64,000 bases of DNA. Source: Pseudooceanicola atlanticus. GTDB taxonomy: Bacteria > Pseudomonadota > Alphaproteobacteria > Rhodobacterales > Rhodobacteraceae. The translations under genes were made by a program, and so were the position numbers. Location of the stretch: contig NZ_AQQX01000001.1 of NCBI RefSeq assembly GCF_000768315.1, positions 62,001-126,000 on the forward strand, written 5' to 3'. Below the pieces are notes generated by a model, which made no database searches, was not told the origin of the DNA, and worked only from the letters and a program-made list of their open reading frames with translations. Below, piece after piece: positions 27,533 through 37,069 of the stretch. Position 1 is the first letter of the stretch. Every line of letters begins with the position of its first letter.

Positions 27533-28654
27533 TTACAGCAGCTTGAAGTCGCAGAACTGCATGCCGTCGGCCCGCGCAAGGTAGACGGAGGGCCGCGCAT
27601 TGCCGTCTCCGCCCAGCAAGGTGCGCCCGCTGGAATAGCGCACGGGCAGGCCGTCACGGGTCGAAGACACCCGCCACAGATCGCCGTGATCGTGCAGCAG
27701 GGAGGCGAGGTAATGCAGCCCCTCGTAGGTCGACTGGCCAAGCGCGTTCAGCGCCGGGGCAAAATCGCCGTGCAGGGCGTGGTAGCGTTCCTTGAAGGCC
27801 GCGTTCGCCTCGGTCGCGACGGCCCCGAAATAGGATGACACGGCGAACAGCCGCTCCAGGTTGCCGGCGCCGCAGGCCATCAACCCGTTCTCCTCCATCG
27901 CGCAGGACAGGCGGATCATCGACTTGTGCATCCCCATCCGCCCGAACATGCGGTTGAAGTTCACCGCATCCTGTCCGACCAACGACACCAGCACCGCATC
28001 CGCGCCAGAGGCATCCAGCGCCTCGACCACGGGTTTCATGCTGGACAGCCCGAAGGGCACGTAGCTTTCCATCACCACGTCGACATCGAAGCTTTTCAGA
28101 TGCGACTTCGCGTAGGAATGCGAGGACCGGGGCCAGACGTAATCATTGCCGATCAGCGCCCATTTCCGCGGTTTGTAGATGTCCTGAAGCCGGGTGATCG
28201 CCGGGCCCAGCTGTTCCTGCGGGGTTTCCCCGATGGCGAAAAGGCCCGTCGTCGTTTCCCCGCCCTCGTAGAGCGGCGTGTAGATATAGGGCACCCGCTG
28301 GCGCACCACCTTGGACAGGCGCTGCCGGATGGCGCTGATATGCATGCCGACAATGGCGTCGATCGCGCCCATGTCGATCAGGTCGTTGATGATCTCCTCG
28401 ATCGGTTCCGCGGCCTCGACGGCGGCGTCGATCATGATCAGCTGCACCTTGCGCCCGTCGATCCCGGCCTGGCGGTTCAGCTCTTCCACCGCGACCTGCG
28501 CGGACGAGATACAGGATGGCGCCCAGATCCCCGCCGATCCGCAAAGCGGGATCAGCAGCGCGACGCGGAAGCAGGATTGCCGGGCCAAAAGCCCGCTCTC
28601 GCGGAATTCCGCAAGCTCTATCGGCATCATCGCTTCGGCGGTCTGCGGTGCCAC
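27533..28654 (-). CDS. AmiC-like cytoplasmic amide receptor
   Basis: The roughly 373-residue product has the periplasmic-binding-protein fold of branched-chain receptors (VALLIPLCGSAGIWAPSCISSAQVAVEELN, VGMHISAIRQRLSKVV, YIYTPLYEGGE, ALIGNDYVWPR) but no signal peptide. That matches AmiC, the cytoplasmic amide sensor of Pseudomonas, which controls the antiterminator AmiR. No AmiR-like gene is present here; the adjacent regulator is a MarR protein. The start is uncertain: GTG at 28654 or ATG at 28630 or 28627, none with a good ribosome site. Confidence 0.82.
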   Translation of the reverse strand: MAPQTAEAMMPIELAEFRESGLLARQSCFRVALLIPLCGSAGIWAPSCISSAQVAVEELNRQAGIDGRKVQLIMIDAAVEAAEPIEEIINDLIDMGAIDAIVGMHISAIRQRLSKVVRQRVPYIYTPLYEGGETTTGLFAIGETPQEQLGPAITRLQDIYKPRKWALIGNDYVWPRSSHSYAKSHLKSFDVDVVMESYVPFGLSSMKPVVEALDASGADAVLVSLVGQDAVNFNRMFGRMGMHKSMIRLSCAMEENGLMACGAGNLERLFAVSSYFGAVATEANAAFKERYHALHGDFAPALNALGQSTYEGLHYLASLLHDHGDLWRVSSTRDGLPVRYSSGRTLLGGDGNARPSVYLARADGMQFCDFKLL

Positions 28655-28706
28655 TGGGGCGCCCCCGTCTCACAGGTGGGTTACAAGCCCACATTGCAAT
28701 TGAAAT

Positions 28707-28729
28707 TATTTTCCAAGTCAAATATTTTA
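28707..28729. promoter_or_regulatory. AT-rich operator-like element in the amiC/marR divergent promoter
   Basis: TATTTTCC-AAGT-CAAATATTTTA lies 53 bases upstream of the AmiC-like gene and 25 bases before the MarR start. It repeats the 27476-27498 sequence with four mismatches in 23. Its place in a 99-base divergent promoter suggests a binding site for the MarR product. Confidence 0.55.
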
Positions 28730-28753
28730 CACATATTCGAGTATGGATCGGTC

Positions 28754-29176
28754 ATGACTGCACGACAAAAGCACTTTGAGCAGCATCTCTCCTACGTTCT
28801 GGCGGCCGCGCATCGTTCGGTCAGCCAGTCCCTGACGGAGCGGCTGAAGAAACACGGCATCAAGATCGAGGCCTGGCGCGTCATGGAATGTCTTGATGCG
28901 GGCGACCGCCTGACCATGGGCGAACTGGCCAAGCGCGCGCTGGTCAACCCGCCGGCCCTGTCGAAACTGGTGGACCGGATGGTCCTGGACGGGCTGGTGC
29001 ACCGCAAGGTCGCGGACGAGGATCACCGCCAGGTCAACCTGCTGCTCACCTCGCTGGGCCGGATGCGGATGCTGCAAATCCGCGAAGAGGTCGACGACCA
29101 GGACGAAACGCTCAGCGATATCCTGGACAGCGACTCGCTCGACCTGCTGCGCGACGCCCTTGCCAAGCTCTGCTAG
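28754..29176 (+). CDS. MarR family transcriptional regulator
   Basis: A 140-residue winged-helix regulator. The DNA-binding part reads WRVMECLDAGDRLTMGELAKRALVNPPALSKLVDRMVLDGLVHRKVADEDHRQVNLLLT, the typical MarR helix-turn-helix and wing. It is transcribed away from the AmiC-like gene and is the natural candidate to control both itself and the amide gene set. MarR proteins of catabolic loci often respond to the acid or CoA thioester made by the pathway. The ATG at 28754 begins the conserved helix; its ribosome site is weak. Confidence 0.9.
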   Translation: MTARQKHFEQHLSYVLAAAHRSVSQSLTERLKKHGIKIEAWRVMECLDAGDRLTMGELAKRALVNPPALSKLVDRMVLDGLVHRKVADEDHRQVNLLLTSLGRMRMLQIREEVDDQDETLSDILDSDSLDLLRDALAKLC

Positions 29177-29188
29177 GGGCGGGGCCGC

Positions 29189-29797
29189 CTAGTCCACGAC
29201 ACGGCAAGTCAGGTTGATCCGCCCGCCCTTGGGCAGCAGCCGGGACGAACCGAAGCGGATGCGATCCACCCCGTGATGCAGCAGCCGCGCCGGGCCGCCC
29301 ATCACCACCACGTCGCCGCTTTCCAGCCAGATCGATTCGGTCTTGCCGCCGCGGTCTTCGTTGCCGATGCGGAACATGCCGTCATCGCCCAGTGATACCG
29401 ACAGGACCGGCCAGGTGAAGTCGGCCTCGTCCCGGTCCTGGTGCATTCCCATCCGCGCGCCTTCGCCGTAATAGTTGATGAGGCAGCAATCCGGCTCCCG
29501 CTCCAGCCCGGTCACATCGCGCCAGATCGCCAGCACCTTTTCGGGGATGGGCGGCCATGGCATGCCGTCGGGATGGCGCGGTTCATAGCGATAGCCGCGC
29601 CCGTCGGAATACCAGCCATACTTGCCCGCGCTGGTCATCCGCACCGACATCTTCTTGCCGAAGCGCGTGGTGGGGGAAAACAGCGGGGCCACTTTCAGAA
29701 CGCCGCGCAGGGCCCCGATCAGGGCGGTCTGCGCCGGCCCATCCAGGTAGCCCTTGTAGATATCGAAATCGCGCAGCCTCAGCGTCGCGTCAGTCAT
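29189..29797 (-). CDS. alkB: AlkB-type 2-oxoglutarate/Fe(II) dioxygenase
   Basis: A 202-residue enzyme that removes alkyl lesions from DNA or RNA by oxidative demethylation. The iron ligands are in MGMHQDRDEADF (His, Asp) and LLHHGVDRI (His); the 2-oxoglutarate-binding arginines are in SSRLLPKGGRINLTCR. The nucleotide-recognition lid lies in FGKKMSVRMTSAGKYGW. The length is normal. A truncated TetR-like fragment lies immediately upstream and overlaps its start codon. Confidence 0.94.
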   Translation of the reverse strand: MTDATLRLRDFDIYKGYLDGPAQTALIGALRGVLKVAPLFSPTTRFGKKMSVRMTSAGKYGWYSDGRGYRYEPRHPDGMPWPPIPEKVLAIWRDVTGLEREPDCCLINYYGEGARMGMHQDRDEADFTWPVLSVSLGDDGMFRIGNEDRGGKTESIWLESGDVVVMGGPARLLHHGVDRIRFGSSRLLPKGGRINLTCRVVD

Positions 29798-29915
29798 GGG
29801 TTCGTCCGATCTTGGGCATCAGGTCTTCGATCCCGATATCACGCATGCCCGGCTTGTCGAAGACACCCTGCAAGGACAGCGTGGCAAATCCGTGGATCAG
29901 CGACCGGATCCGGCG
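29790..29915 (-). pseudogene. C-terminal remnant of a TetR-family regulator
   Basis: The reading RRIRSLIHGFATLSLQGVFD, then DIGIEDLMPKI, looks like the last 40 residues of the ligand-binding domain of a TetR-type regulator (the LVHGLATL-type helix). No helix-turn-helix DNA-binding domain is found upstream; the frame there is low-complexity Cys/Gly/Arg text before the dnaK promoter. It ends by overlapping alkB, where an intact regulator would sit. I read it as a decayed gene, but a short functional peptide cannot be excluded. Confidence 0.45.
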
Positions 29916-30068
29916 TCCTCCACCACGGACGTGGCTGCCGCTGACGCCACGCAAGCCGCAGCACCCCAGAAAACACGGGACCTCCGCAGGGCCGCGCATT
30001 TCCCGGGCATTGTATGTTGTGTCGCGGTGCCAAGCCTAGATTTTTAGCGTTTGCGTACCATCAGGCCG

Positions 30069-30100
30069 CTTGCAGCCCTTTTCCCGCCTACCTATATACC
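30069..30100 (+). promoter_or_regulatory. Heat-shock (sigma-32-type) promoter of dnaKJ
   Basis: CTTG at 30069-30072, an 18-base spacer, then CCTATATACC at 30091-30100. This fits the alphaproteobacterial RpoH consensus (CTTG, 17-18 bases, CYTATNTNNG) except for the last G. The start of dnaK is 110 bases downstream. Apart from the remnant above, the 412 bases between alkB and dnaK show nothing else clear. Confidence 0.6.
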
Positions 30101-30209
30101 CCGAGAAGCGCGGCGGACAGGATCCTGACCGCCGCCTGAGAGGCGGTGGCGGATGCCGTAATCGGGTCCGTCTCCGGAACTTTCGCCTTAAGTAGAAGGG
30201 ATTGAAAAT

Positions 30210-32117
30210 ATGTCCAAAGTGATCGGTATCGACCTTGGCACCACCAACTCCTGCGTCGCCATCATGGATGGTTCGCAGCCCAAGGTCATCGAAAACTCCG
30301 AAGGCGCGCGCACGACCCCGTCGATCGTGGCCTTCACCGACGAGGAACGCCTTGTCGGCCAGTCTGCCAAGCGGCAGGCCGTGACCAACTCCACCAACAC
30401 CATCTTCGGCGTCAAGCGCCTGATCGGTCGCCGCTCGGACGACAGCGATCTGGCCAAGGACAAGAAGAACCTGCCGTTCAACGTGATCGACGGCGGCAAC
30501 GGTGATGCGTGGGTTGAAGCCAAGGGCGAGAAATACTCGCCGTCGCAAATCTCCGCCTTCATCCTCGGCAAGATGAAGGAAACCGCCGAATCCTACCTCG
30601 GCGAAGAAGTGACCCAAGCGGTCATCACCGTTCCGGCCTACTTCAACGACGCCCAGCGTCAGGCCACCAAGGATGCCGGCAAGATCGCCGGTCTGGAAGT
30701 GCTGCGGATCATCAACGAACCGACGGCTGCCGCGCTGGCCTACGGTCTCGACAAGGAAACCAGCCAGACGATCGCGGTCTATGACCTCGGCGGCGGTACC
30801 TTCGACGTGACCATCCTGGAAATCGACGACGGCCTCTTCGAAGTGAAATCCACCAACGGCGACACGTTCCTCGGCGGTGAAGACTTCGACATGCGGATCG
30901 TCAACTACCTGGCCGACGAGTTCAAAAAGGAACACAATGTCGACCTGACCCAGGACAAGATGGCCCTTCAGCGCCTGAAGGAAGCCGCCGAGAAGGCCAA
31001 GATCGAACTGTCGAGCTCCTCGCAGACCGAGATCAACCAGCCGTTCATCTCCATGGGCTCCAACGGCCAGCCGCTGCACATGGTCATGAAACTGACCCGT
31101 GCCAAGCTGGAAAGCCTGGTCGGCGACCTGATCAAATCCTCGATGAAGCCCTGCCAGGCCGCCCTGAAAGACGCGGGCCTGACCACCGGCGACATCGACG
31201 AGGTCGTCCTGGTCGGCGGTATGACCCGCATGCCCAAGGTAATCGAAGAGGTGACCAAGTTCTTCGGGAAAGAGCCCCACAAGGGCGTGAACCCGGACGA
31301 GGTCGTGGCTCTCGGCGCCGCCATTCAGGCCGGTGTTCTGCAGGGTGACGTGAAGGACGTCGTTCTTCTCGACGTGACCCCGCTGTCGCTGGGTATCGAG
31401 ACGCTGGGTGGTGTCTTCACCCGCCTGATCGACCGCAACACGACGATCCCGACCAAGAAATCCCAGGTCTTTTCGACCGCCGAGGACAACCAGAACGCCG
31501 TGACCATCCGGGTCTTCCAGGGTGAACGCGAGATGGCAGCCGACAACAAGATGCTCGGCCAGTTCAACCTCGAGGACATCCCGCCGGCGCCGCGCGGCAT
31601 GCCGCAGATCGAAGTGACCTTCGACATCGACGCCAACGGCATCGTGTCTGTTTCGGCCAAGGACAAGGGCACGAACAAGGAACAGAAGATCACGATCCAG
31701 GCCTCCGGTGGTCTCTCGGACGAGGACATCGAGAACATGGTCAAGGAAGCCGAGGCCAATGCCGAGGCCGACAAGGAGCGTCGCGAACTGGTCGAAGCCA
31801 AGAACCAGGCCGAAAGCCTCATCCACTCGACCGAGAAGTCGATGGAAGAGCATTCGGACAAGGTCGACCCCTCCACCATCGAGGCGATAGAACTGGCCAT
31901 TGCCGCGCTCAAGGACGAGCTTGAGAACGACAATGCCGAAAAGATCAAATCCGGCATCCAGAACGTGACCGAAGCGGCCATGAAACTGGGCGAGGCGATC
32001 TACAAGGCCAGCCAGGATGAGGGCGACGATGAACCCGCCCCCGCCGATGGGCCCTCGGATGACGACGATATCGTCGACGCCGATTTCGAGGATCTGGATG
32101 ACAACAAGCGTGCGTAA
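30210..32117 (+). CDS. dnaK: Chaperone DnaK (Hsp70)
   Basis: A 635-residue Hsp70. The ATPase domain starts [20 protein letters not shown], with the phosphate motif [16 protein letters not shown] and [12 protein letters not shown]. The interdomain linker is [15 protein letters not shown] and is followed by the substrate-binding domain and helical lid. It ends in the acidic [18 protein letters not shown] tail. It works with DnaJ, encoded 79 bases downstream, and the exchange factor GrpE, which is not in the window. A heat-shock-type promoter lies upstream. Confidence 0.99.
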   Translation: MSKVIGIDLGTTNSCVAIMDGSQPKVIENSEGARTTPSIVAFTDEERLVGQSAKRQAVTNSTNTIFGVKRLIGRRSDDSDLAKDKKNLPFNVIDGGNGDAWVEAKGEKYSPSQISAFILGKMKETAESYLGEEVTQAVITVPAYFNDAQRQATKDAGKIAGLEVLRIINEPTAAALAYGLDKETSQTIAVYDLGGGTFDVTILEIDDGLFEVKSTNGDTFLGGEDFDMRIVNYLADEFKKEHNVDLTQDKMALQRLKEAAEKAKIELSSSSQTEINQPFISMGSNGQPLHMVMKLTRAKLESLVGDLIKSSMKPCQAALKDAGLTTGDIDEVVLVGGMTRMPKVIEEVTKFFGKEPHKGVNPDEVVALGAAIQAGVLQGDVKDVVLLDVTPLSLGIETLGGVFTRLIDRNTTIPTKKSQVFSTAEDNQNAVTIRVFQGEREMAADNKMLGQFNLEDIPPAPRGMPQIEVTFDIDANGIVSVSAKDKGTNKEQKITIQASGGLSDEDIENMVKEAEANAEADKERRELVEAKNQAESLIHSTEKSMEEHSDKVDPSTIEAIELAIAALKDELENDNAEKIKSGIQNVTEAAMKLGEAIYKASQDEGDDEPAPADGPSDDDDIVDADFEDLDDNKRA

Positions 32118-32196
32118 CGCCGCGCGCTGGAACCTCTGGGGCCGGTCCACCTTCGGGCGGGCCGGCCCTAACCGTTCCTAGGGGGAGACCACCCAT

Positions 32197-33345
32197 ATGG
32201 CAAAACGTGACTATTACGAGGTTCTGGGCCTGTCCAAGGGCGCCAGTGCCGACGAAATCAAGAAGGCCTATCGCAAGAAGGCCAAGGAACTGCACCCCGA
32301 CCGCAATTCGGACAACCCCGATGCCGAGGAGCAGTTCAAGGAAGCGAACGAAGCTTACGACGTCCTGAAAGACGCCGATCGCAAGGCCGCCTATGACCGT
32401 TTCGGTCATGCCGCCTTCGAAGGTGGCATGGGCGGCGGTGGCGGCGGGCCCCGGCCCGGCGGGCACCAGGGCGACTTCGCCTCGGCCTTCTCGGACGTGT
32501 TCGACGACCTGTTCGGCGACATGATGGGCGGCCGCGGTGGCGGCGGACGGCGGCGCGCGACCCGCGGCTCCGACCTGCGCTACAACCTGCGTGTCACCCT
32601 GGAAGAGGCCTATAACGGGCTGCAGAAGACCATCCAGGTGCCCACGGCCGTGCAATGCGACGAATGCGAAGGCTCAGGCGCCGAAGGCGGTGCCGAACCG
32701 GCCACCTGTCCGACATGTTCGGGCATGGGCAAGGTCCGCGCGCAGCAGGGCTTCTTCACCGTCGAACGCACCTGTCCGACCTGTTCGGGTGCGGGCCAGA
32801 TCGTCAAGAACCCCTGCAAGGGCTGCGGCGGGCAGGGGCGTGTCGAACGCGACCGGTCTCTGTCGGTGAACATCCCCGCCGGTGTCGAAACCGGCACTCG
32901 TATCCGCCTCGGCGGTGAGGGGGAGGCCGGGATGCGCGGCGGTCCTGCCGGCGATCTCTACATCTTCATCGAGGTCGAGCCGCACAAGATCTTCGAACGC
33001 GACGCCTCCAACCTCTATTGCCGCGTTCCCGTCTCGATGACGGCCGCGGCCATGGGGGGCGATATCGAGGTGCCGACGATCGACGGCGGCCGGTCCCGCG
33101 TGAAAATCCCCGCCGGGTCCCAGTCCGGTCGCCAGATGCGTCTGCGCGGCAAGGGCATGCCCGCCCTGCGCGGCGGCGGTTCGGGCGATATGTTCATCGA
33201 ACTGGCCGTGGAAACCCCGGTGAACCTCACCTCCCGCCAGAAGGAACTGCTGCGGGAATTCGAGGCGCTGTCCGAGGAAAACAACCCCGAGAGCAAGGAT
33301 TTCTTCAAATCCGTCAAGGGGTTCTGGGATAGCATGAAGGGGTGA
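32197..33345 (+). CDS. dnaJ: Chaperone DnaJ (Hsp40)
   Basis: A 382-residue class A Hsp40 that delivers substrates to DnaK and triggers its ATPase. In order: J domain with the HPD motif ([10 protein letters not shown], about residue 33), a Gly/Phe-rich region with GGMGGGGGG, a zinc domain with four CxxCxGxG-like repeats ([32 protein letters not shown]), and C-terminal beta domains. The ribosome site AGGGGGAG precedes ATG. It ends at a strong terminator. Confidence 0.99.
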   Translation: MAKRDYYEVLGLSKGASADEIKKAYRKKAKELHPDRNSDNPDAEEQFKEANEAYDVLKDADRKAAYDRFGHAAFEGGMGGGGGGPRPGGHQGDFASAFSDVFDDLFGDMMGGRGGGGRRRATRGSDLRYNLRVTLEEAYNGLQKTIQVPTAVQCDECEGSGAEGGAEPATCPTCSGMGKVRAQQGFFTVERTCPTCSGAGQIVKNPCKGCGGQGRVERDRSLSVNIPAGVETGTRIRLGGEGEAGMRGGPAGDLYIFIEVEPHKIFERDASNLYCRVPVSMTAAAMGGDIEVPTIDGGRSRVKIPAGSQSGRQMRLRGKGMPALRGGGSGDMFIELAVETPVNLTSRQKELLREFEALSEENNPESKDFFKSVKGFWDSMKG

Positions 33346-33457
33346 TCCGACGAGCCTGCCCCTGAGGGCAGGCCAAACGTCCAGCGGATGTTTTCGTCTG
33401 GTTACGGACCGCGCCCCGGGGCTGCGTCCGGTCAACAAGACCAAGCCAAGATCAGGA

Positions 33458-33486
33458 GGGCTGGACCATGTGGTCCAGCCCTTTTT
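33458..33486 (+). terminator. Rho-independent terminator of dnaKJ
   Basis: An 11-bp perfect stem (GGGCTGGACCA with TGGTCCAGCCC) with a TG loop is followed by TTTTT, 112 bases after the dnaJ stop. Confidence 0.9.
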
Positions 33487-33628
33487 CATGTCAAAATCCA
33501 GAACTGCGGGTCCGTTTTCGAACCCCAGTGTCCTGACGCAGGTGCGCCCAAAACGCACCGACGCAATACCGACAGGATACCGACGCAATACCGACGTGCC
33601 GTTCGGCGCGGTTCACGCTTCCTTAACC

Positions 33629-34411
33629 ATGGCGCCCGACACTCCGGTCATGCGCCGCCGCCCCTCCTTCGACGAAGCTCCCTTGCCGCTCTTCACTCCG
33701 GACGAAGCGCCGGAAACCCCTTTGCCGGCCGGTCGCCTTCCCTCCTATATCCGCGATCACCGTGCCCGTCTCAGGGCGCGGTTCATGGCGGGTGGCGCCG
33801 ATGCCATGCCGGATTACGAGCTTTTGGAAATGGTCCTGTTTCGCGCCAATGCCCGGGCCGACATGAAACCGCTCGCGCGTGAACTGCTGAATGAATTCAA
33901 TGACTTCAACGGCGTCCTCACGGCCCCCGAAGCGCGTCTCCGCGCCGTCCGGGGCGTCGGCGACGCGGTCATCTGCGAGCTCAAGCTGATCGAGGCTGCC
34001 GCGCAACGCCTCGCCCGGTCAAAGGTGCTGAACCGCCCGGTTCTCAGCTCCTGGGAGGCGTTGCTGGATTACTGCCACACCGCCATGTCGCATCGCGACA
34101 GCGAACAATTCCGCATCCTGTTCCTCGACCGCAAGAACACCCTGATCGCCGACGAATTACAGGCCCGCGGCACCGTCGACCACGTCCCCGTCTACCCCCG
34201 CGAGGTCGTCAAACGCGCCCTGGAACTGAACGCCAGTGCCTTGATATTGATACATAATCATCCGTCGGGGGACCCGTCCCCGTCGCAGGCCGATATCGAC
34301 ATGACGCAGCAGATCGCCGATGTCGCGGGACTTCTGGGCCTCGTCATCCACGACCATATCATTGTCGGAAAATCCCGCGAATACAGCTTCCGCTCCGACG
34401 GTCTTCTCTGA
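33629..34411 (+). CDS. radC: RadC family JAB-domain protein
   Basis: A 260-residue protein with a helix-hairpin-helix-like N-terminal part (MPDYELLEMVLF ... VRGVGDAVICELKLIEAAAQRLARS) and a C-terminal JAB metalloprotease-like domain with HNHPSGDPSPSQAD. The name RadC is historical; a repair role is not established. The frame is open back to 33470, but that would start inside the dnaJ terminator, so I take ATG 33629 (33650 is possible). A dispersed repeat follows the stop directly. Confidence 0.92.
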   Translation: MAPDTPVMRRRPSFDEAPLPLFTPDEAPETPLPAGRLPSYIRDHRARLRARFMAGGADAMPDYELLEMVLFRANARADMKPLARELLNEFNDFNGVLTAPEARLRAVRGVGDAVICELKLIEAAAQRLARSKVLNRPVLSSWEALLDYCHTAMSHRDSEQFRILFLDRKNTLIADELQARGTVDHVPVYPREVVKRALELNASALILIHNHPSGDPSPSQADIDMTQQIADVAGLLGLVIHDHIIVGKSREYSFRSDGLL

Positions 34412-34417
34412 CCTGCT

Positions 34418-34490
34418 CTTTCATCTGGCCGATAAATATCCCGGGGTAGCCGTCAAGGCGCAGCCTTGGCGGCAAGGGGCAGAGCCCCTT
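34418..34490 (-). repeat. Dispersed intergenic repeat, copy B
   Basis: Read on the minus strand: hairpin AAGGGGC-TCT-GCCCCTT, a second hairpin CAAGGC-TGC-GCCTTG, then the tail CCCCGGGATATTTATCGG and CCAGATGAAAG. The 29-base tail is identical to that of copy C at 44029-44096. It fills the gap between the convergent radC and matB genes. Confidence 0.8.
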
Positions 34491-34508
34491 TCCGACCACG
34501 CAGACTGA

Positions 34509-36008
34509 TCAGCCGGTGAACTGCTTGGAATATTGGTCGCGCAGCGCCTTTTTCTGGACCTTGCCCATCGTGTTCCGGGGCAATTCGTCCAGGAAAATCA
34601 GCTCTTTGGGTTGCTTGAACTTGGCCAGCCCCTCGGCCAGCGCGGCGCGGATCGGTTCCGGATCGGGCGTGCCCTCGGCCACGATCACGGCCAGCACACC
34701 CTCGCCGAAATCCGGATGCGGCACGCCGATCACGGCGCTTTCCACCACGCCGGGCAGGTCGTCGATCAGGCTCTCGATCTCCTTGGGGTAGATGTTGAAC
34801 CCGCCTGAAATGATCAGGTCCTTGTCGCGCCCGACGATGGTGACATAGCCCTCGGCGTCCTGCATGGCGAGGTCCCCGGTGATGAACCAGCCATCCTCCT
34901 TCAGCTCTTCTGCCGTCTTTTCAGGCATTTGCCAGTAACCCTGGAAGACATTGGGCCCGCGCACCTCGATCACCCCGATCTCGCCCTGGGGGACTTCCTT
35001 GCCCTCGGCCATGATCCGCAGCTCCACCCCCGGCAGGGGGAAGCCGACGGTGCCCATCCGCCGTTCCCCGTCATAGGGGTTGGAGGTGGACATGTTCGTC
35101 TCGGTCATGCCGTAGCGTTCCAGCACTTGATGGCCCGTCCGGTCGAGCCATTTTTCATGGGTGTCCACCAGCATCGGCGCGGATCCCGAGATGAAGAGCC
35201 GCATGTTCGCCGCCCGATCCCGGTCCAGCCGTGGATCGTCCAGAAGCCTTGTGTAGAAGGTCGGAACGCCCATCATCGACGTGGCCCCTGGCATCGCGTC
35301 CAGGATCGCGTCGGGGTCGAATTTCGGCAGGAACACGGTGGAGGCGCCGGAGAACAGCGCGACGTTCGTCGCCACGAAAAGACCGTGGGTATGGAAGATC
35401 GGCAGCGCGTGGATCAGCACGTCATCGCGCGTGAACCGCCAGTATTCGCGCAACGTTTCCGAGTTGGAGGCGAGGTTGGCATGGCTCAGCATCGCCCCCT
35501 TGGACCGCCCCGTCGTGCCGGAGGTGTAGAGGATCGCGGCCAGATCGTCGGCCTCGCGCGGGACGGCTTCGAAGCCCCCTGTCGCGGGCAGCGCGTCGAT
35601 AAGCGAGCCGGTGCCATCGGCCCCCAGCGTCAGGCAGGTGGCGGGGCTGAGCGGGGCGATCTCTGCCTCTCGCGCGGGACTGCAGATCACGATGCGGGGG
35701 GTGGCGTCCCCCAGGAAATAGCTCAGCTCTGCCGCGGTATAGGCGGTGTTCAGCGGCAGGAAGATGCCACCGGCCAGAACGGTACCGATATAAAGCTCGA
35801 TCGCCTCGATGCTCTTGTCGACCTGGACGGCGACGCGGTCACCGGGGGTCAGGCCATGCGCGACGAGGGCAGAGGCGATGCGTTCGGCCCCTTCGAACAG
35901 CGCACCATAGCTGATCTCGGCCAGGTCGGGGCGCCGGGCGAACAGGTGATCCGGGGTCAGCACGGCATGGCGCGCCAGCAGGCTGCACAGGTGGTTGGCT
36001 TCGTACAT
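34509..36008 (-). CDS. matB: Malonyl-CoA synthetase
   Basis: A 499-residue AMP-forming ligase that makes malonyl-CoA from malonate, CoA and ATP. The P-loop is AILYTSGTTGRSKGAMLSH. The run ALPIFHTHGLFVATNVALFSG and the block ERYGMTETNMSTSNPYDGERR are characteristic of MatB. The hinge is GRDKDLIISGGFNIYPKEIE, and the catalytic lysine is in LPRNTMGKVQKK. No malonyl-CoA decarboxylase (MatA) gene is next to it, which weakens the context but not the call. Confidence 0.9.
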   Translation of the reverse strand: MYEANHLCSLLARHAVLTPDHLFARRPDLAEISYGALFEGAERIASALVAHGLTPGDRVAVQVDKSIEAIELYIGTVLAGGIFLPLNTAYTAAELSYFLGDATPRIVICSPAREAEIAPLSPATCLTLGADGTGSLIDALPATGGFEAVPREADDLAAILYTSGTTGRSKGAMLSHANLASNSETLREYWRFTRDDVLIHALPIFHTHGLFVATNVALFSGASTVFLPKFDPDAILDAMPGATSMMGVPTFYTRLLDDPRLDRDRAANMRLFISGSAPMLVDTHEKWLDRTGHQVLERYGMTETNMSTSNPYDGERRMGTVGFPLPGVELRIMAEGKEVPQGEIGVIEVRGPNVFQGYWQMPEKTAEELKEDGWFITGDLAMQDAEGYVTIVGRDKDLIISGGFNIYPKEIESLIDDLPGVVESAVIGVPHPDFGEGVLAVIVAEGTPDPEPIRAALAEGLAKFKQPKELIFLDELPRNTMGKVQKKALRDQYSKQFTG

Positions 36009-36136
36009 CGCGGCCCCTCTCGCTTTCGGTCTGCGGCGGCATAAAGCGGTTCGTCACCGCAAAATGCAAGCCCGCCCTGACGATTGACTGTGCCCCGCGC
36101 TGCGGCCAGTGTCACGCCAATCCCGGGACAGATCAG

Positions 36137-37060
36137 ATGCAGCCATTACGCGGAATTGCCCTCAAACTGATAGCGGTGATGTGTTTCATCGCCATGTCGT
36201 CGCTGGTCAAGGCGGCGTCGGACACCGTGCCACCGGGTGAGTCGGTCTTCTTCCGATCCTTCTTTGCCCTGCCGGTCATCATCGGATGGCTGGCGATGCG
36301 CGGCGATCTGGGCACCGGGCTGCGGGTGGCTAGCCCGATGGCGCATGTCTGGCGCGGCTTCATCGGCACCTGCGCCATGGGGTCGATGTTCGCGGGCCTG
36401 GCCTTTCTGCCGCTGCCCGATGTCACCGCGCTGAACTACGCGATGCCGCTGCTGACGGTGGTCTTTGCGGCGATGTTCCTGAACGAACGGGTCGGCGTGT
36501 TCCGCATCGGGGCGGTGATCCTGGGCCTGATCGGCGTGCTGATCGTTCTGGCGCCACGTGTCACGGCCTTCGGCGGCGACACGATCCGCACCATGGAGGC
36601 CGTGGGTGCGATCATTGTTCTGCTGGGCGCCACCTGCGGAGCGCTGGCGCAGATCTACATCCGCAAGATGGTGGCGACCGAACAGGTCTCGGCCATCGTG
36701 TTCTGGTTCACCTGCACGTCGATCGTGATGTCGCTGATGACGCTGCCCTTCGGCTGGGTCGTGCCGGAGTGGGACATCACGTTGATGCTGATCATCACCG
36801 GGTTGGTGGGGGGCACGGGGCAGATCTGCCTGACCTCGGCCTACCGCTATGCGGATGCGAGCCTCGTGGCGCCGTTCGACTATGCCTCGATGATTTTCGC
36901 GATCCTGATCGGCTATTTCATCTTCGACGAGGTTCCGACCGGCCAGATGCTGTTCGGCGCGGTGCTGATCATGCTGGCCGGCATCGCCATCATCCTGCGC
37001 GAACGCCACCTCGGCATCCAGCGCGACAAGGCGCGCCAGGCCAAGTTGCCGTACGGCTGA
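36137..37060 (+). CDS. DMT-superfamily (EamA) permease
   Basis: A 307-residue membrane protein with ten predicted helices in two EamA repeats (for example LNYAMPLLTVVFAAMFLNERVGVFRIGAVILGLIGVLIVL and YASMIFAILIGYFIFDEVPTGQMLFGAVLIMLAGIAII). Members export or import metabolites, often amino acids or nucleosides; the substrate cannot be told here. It is divergent from matB and converges on the putrescine-type operon. Confidence 0.9.
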   Translation: MQPLRGIALKLIAVMCFIAMSSLVKAASDTVPPGESVFFRSFFALPVIIGWLAMRGDLGTGLRVASPMAHVWRGFIGTCAMGSMFAGLAFLPLPDVTALNYAMPLLTVVFAAMFLNERVGVFRIGAVILGLIGVLIVLAPRVTAFGGDTIRTMEAVGAIIVLLGATCGALAQIYIRKMVATEQVSAIVFWFTCTSIVMSLMTLPFGWVVPEWDITLMLIITGLVGGTGQICLTSAYRYADASLVAPFDYASMIFAILIGYFIFDEVPTGQMLFGAVLIMLAGIAIILRERHLGIQRDKARQAKLPYG

Positions 37061-37069
37061 TCCCGGGTC

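Noticed and set aside
30036-32150. A 704-codon open frame opposite dnaK
   Set aside because: Antisense shadow of a highly codon-biased gene; no ribosome site and no recognisable family.
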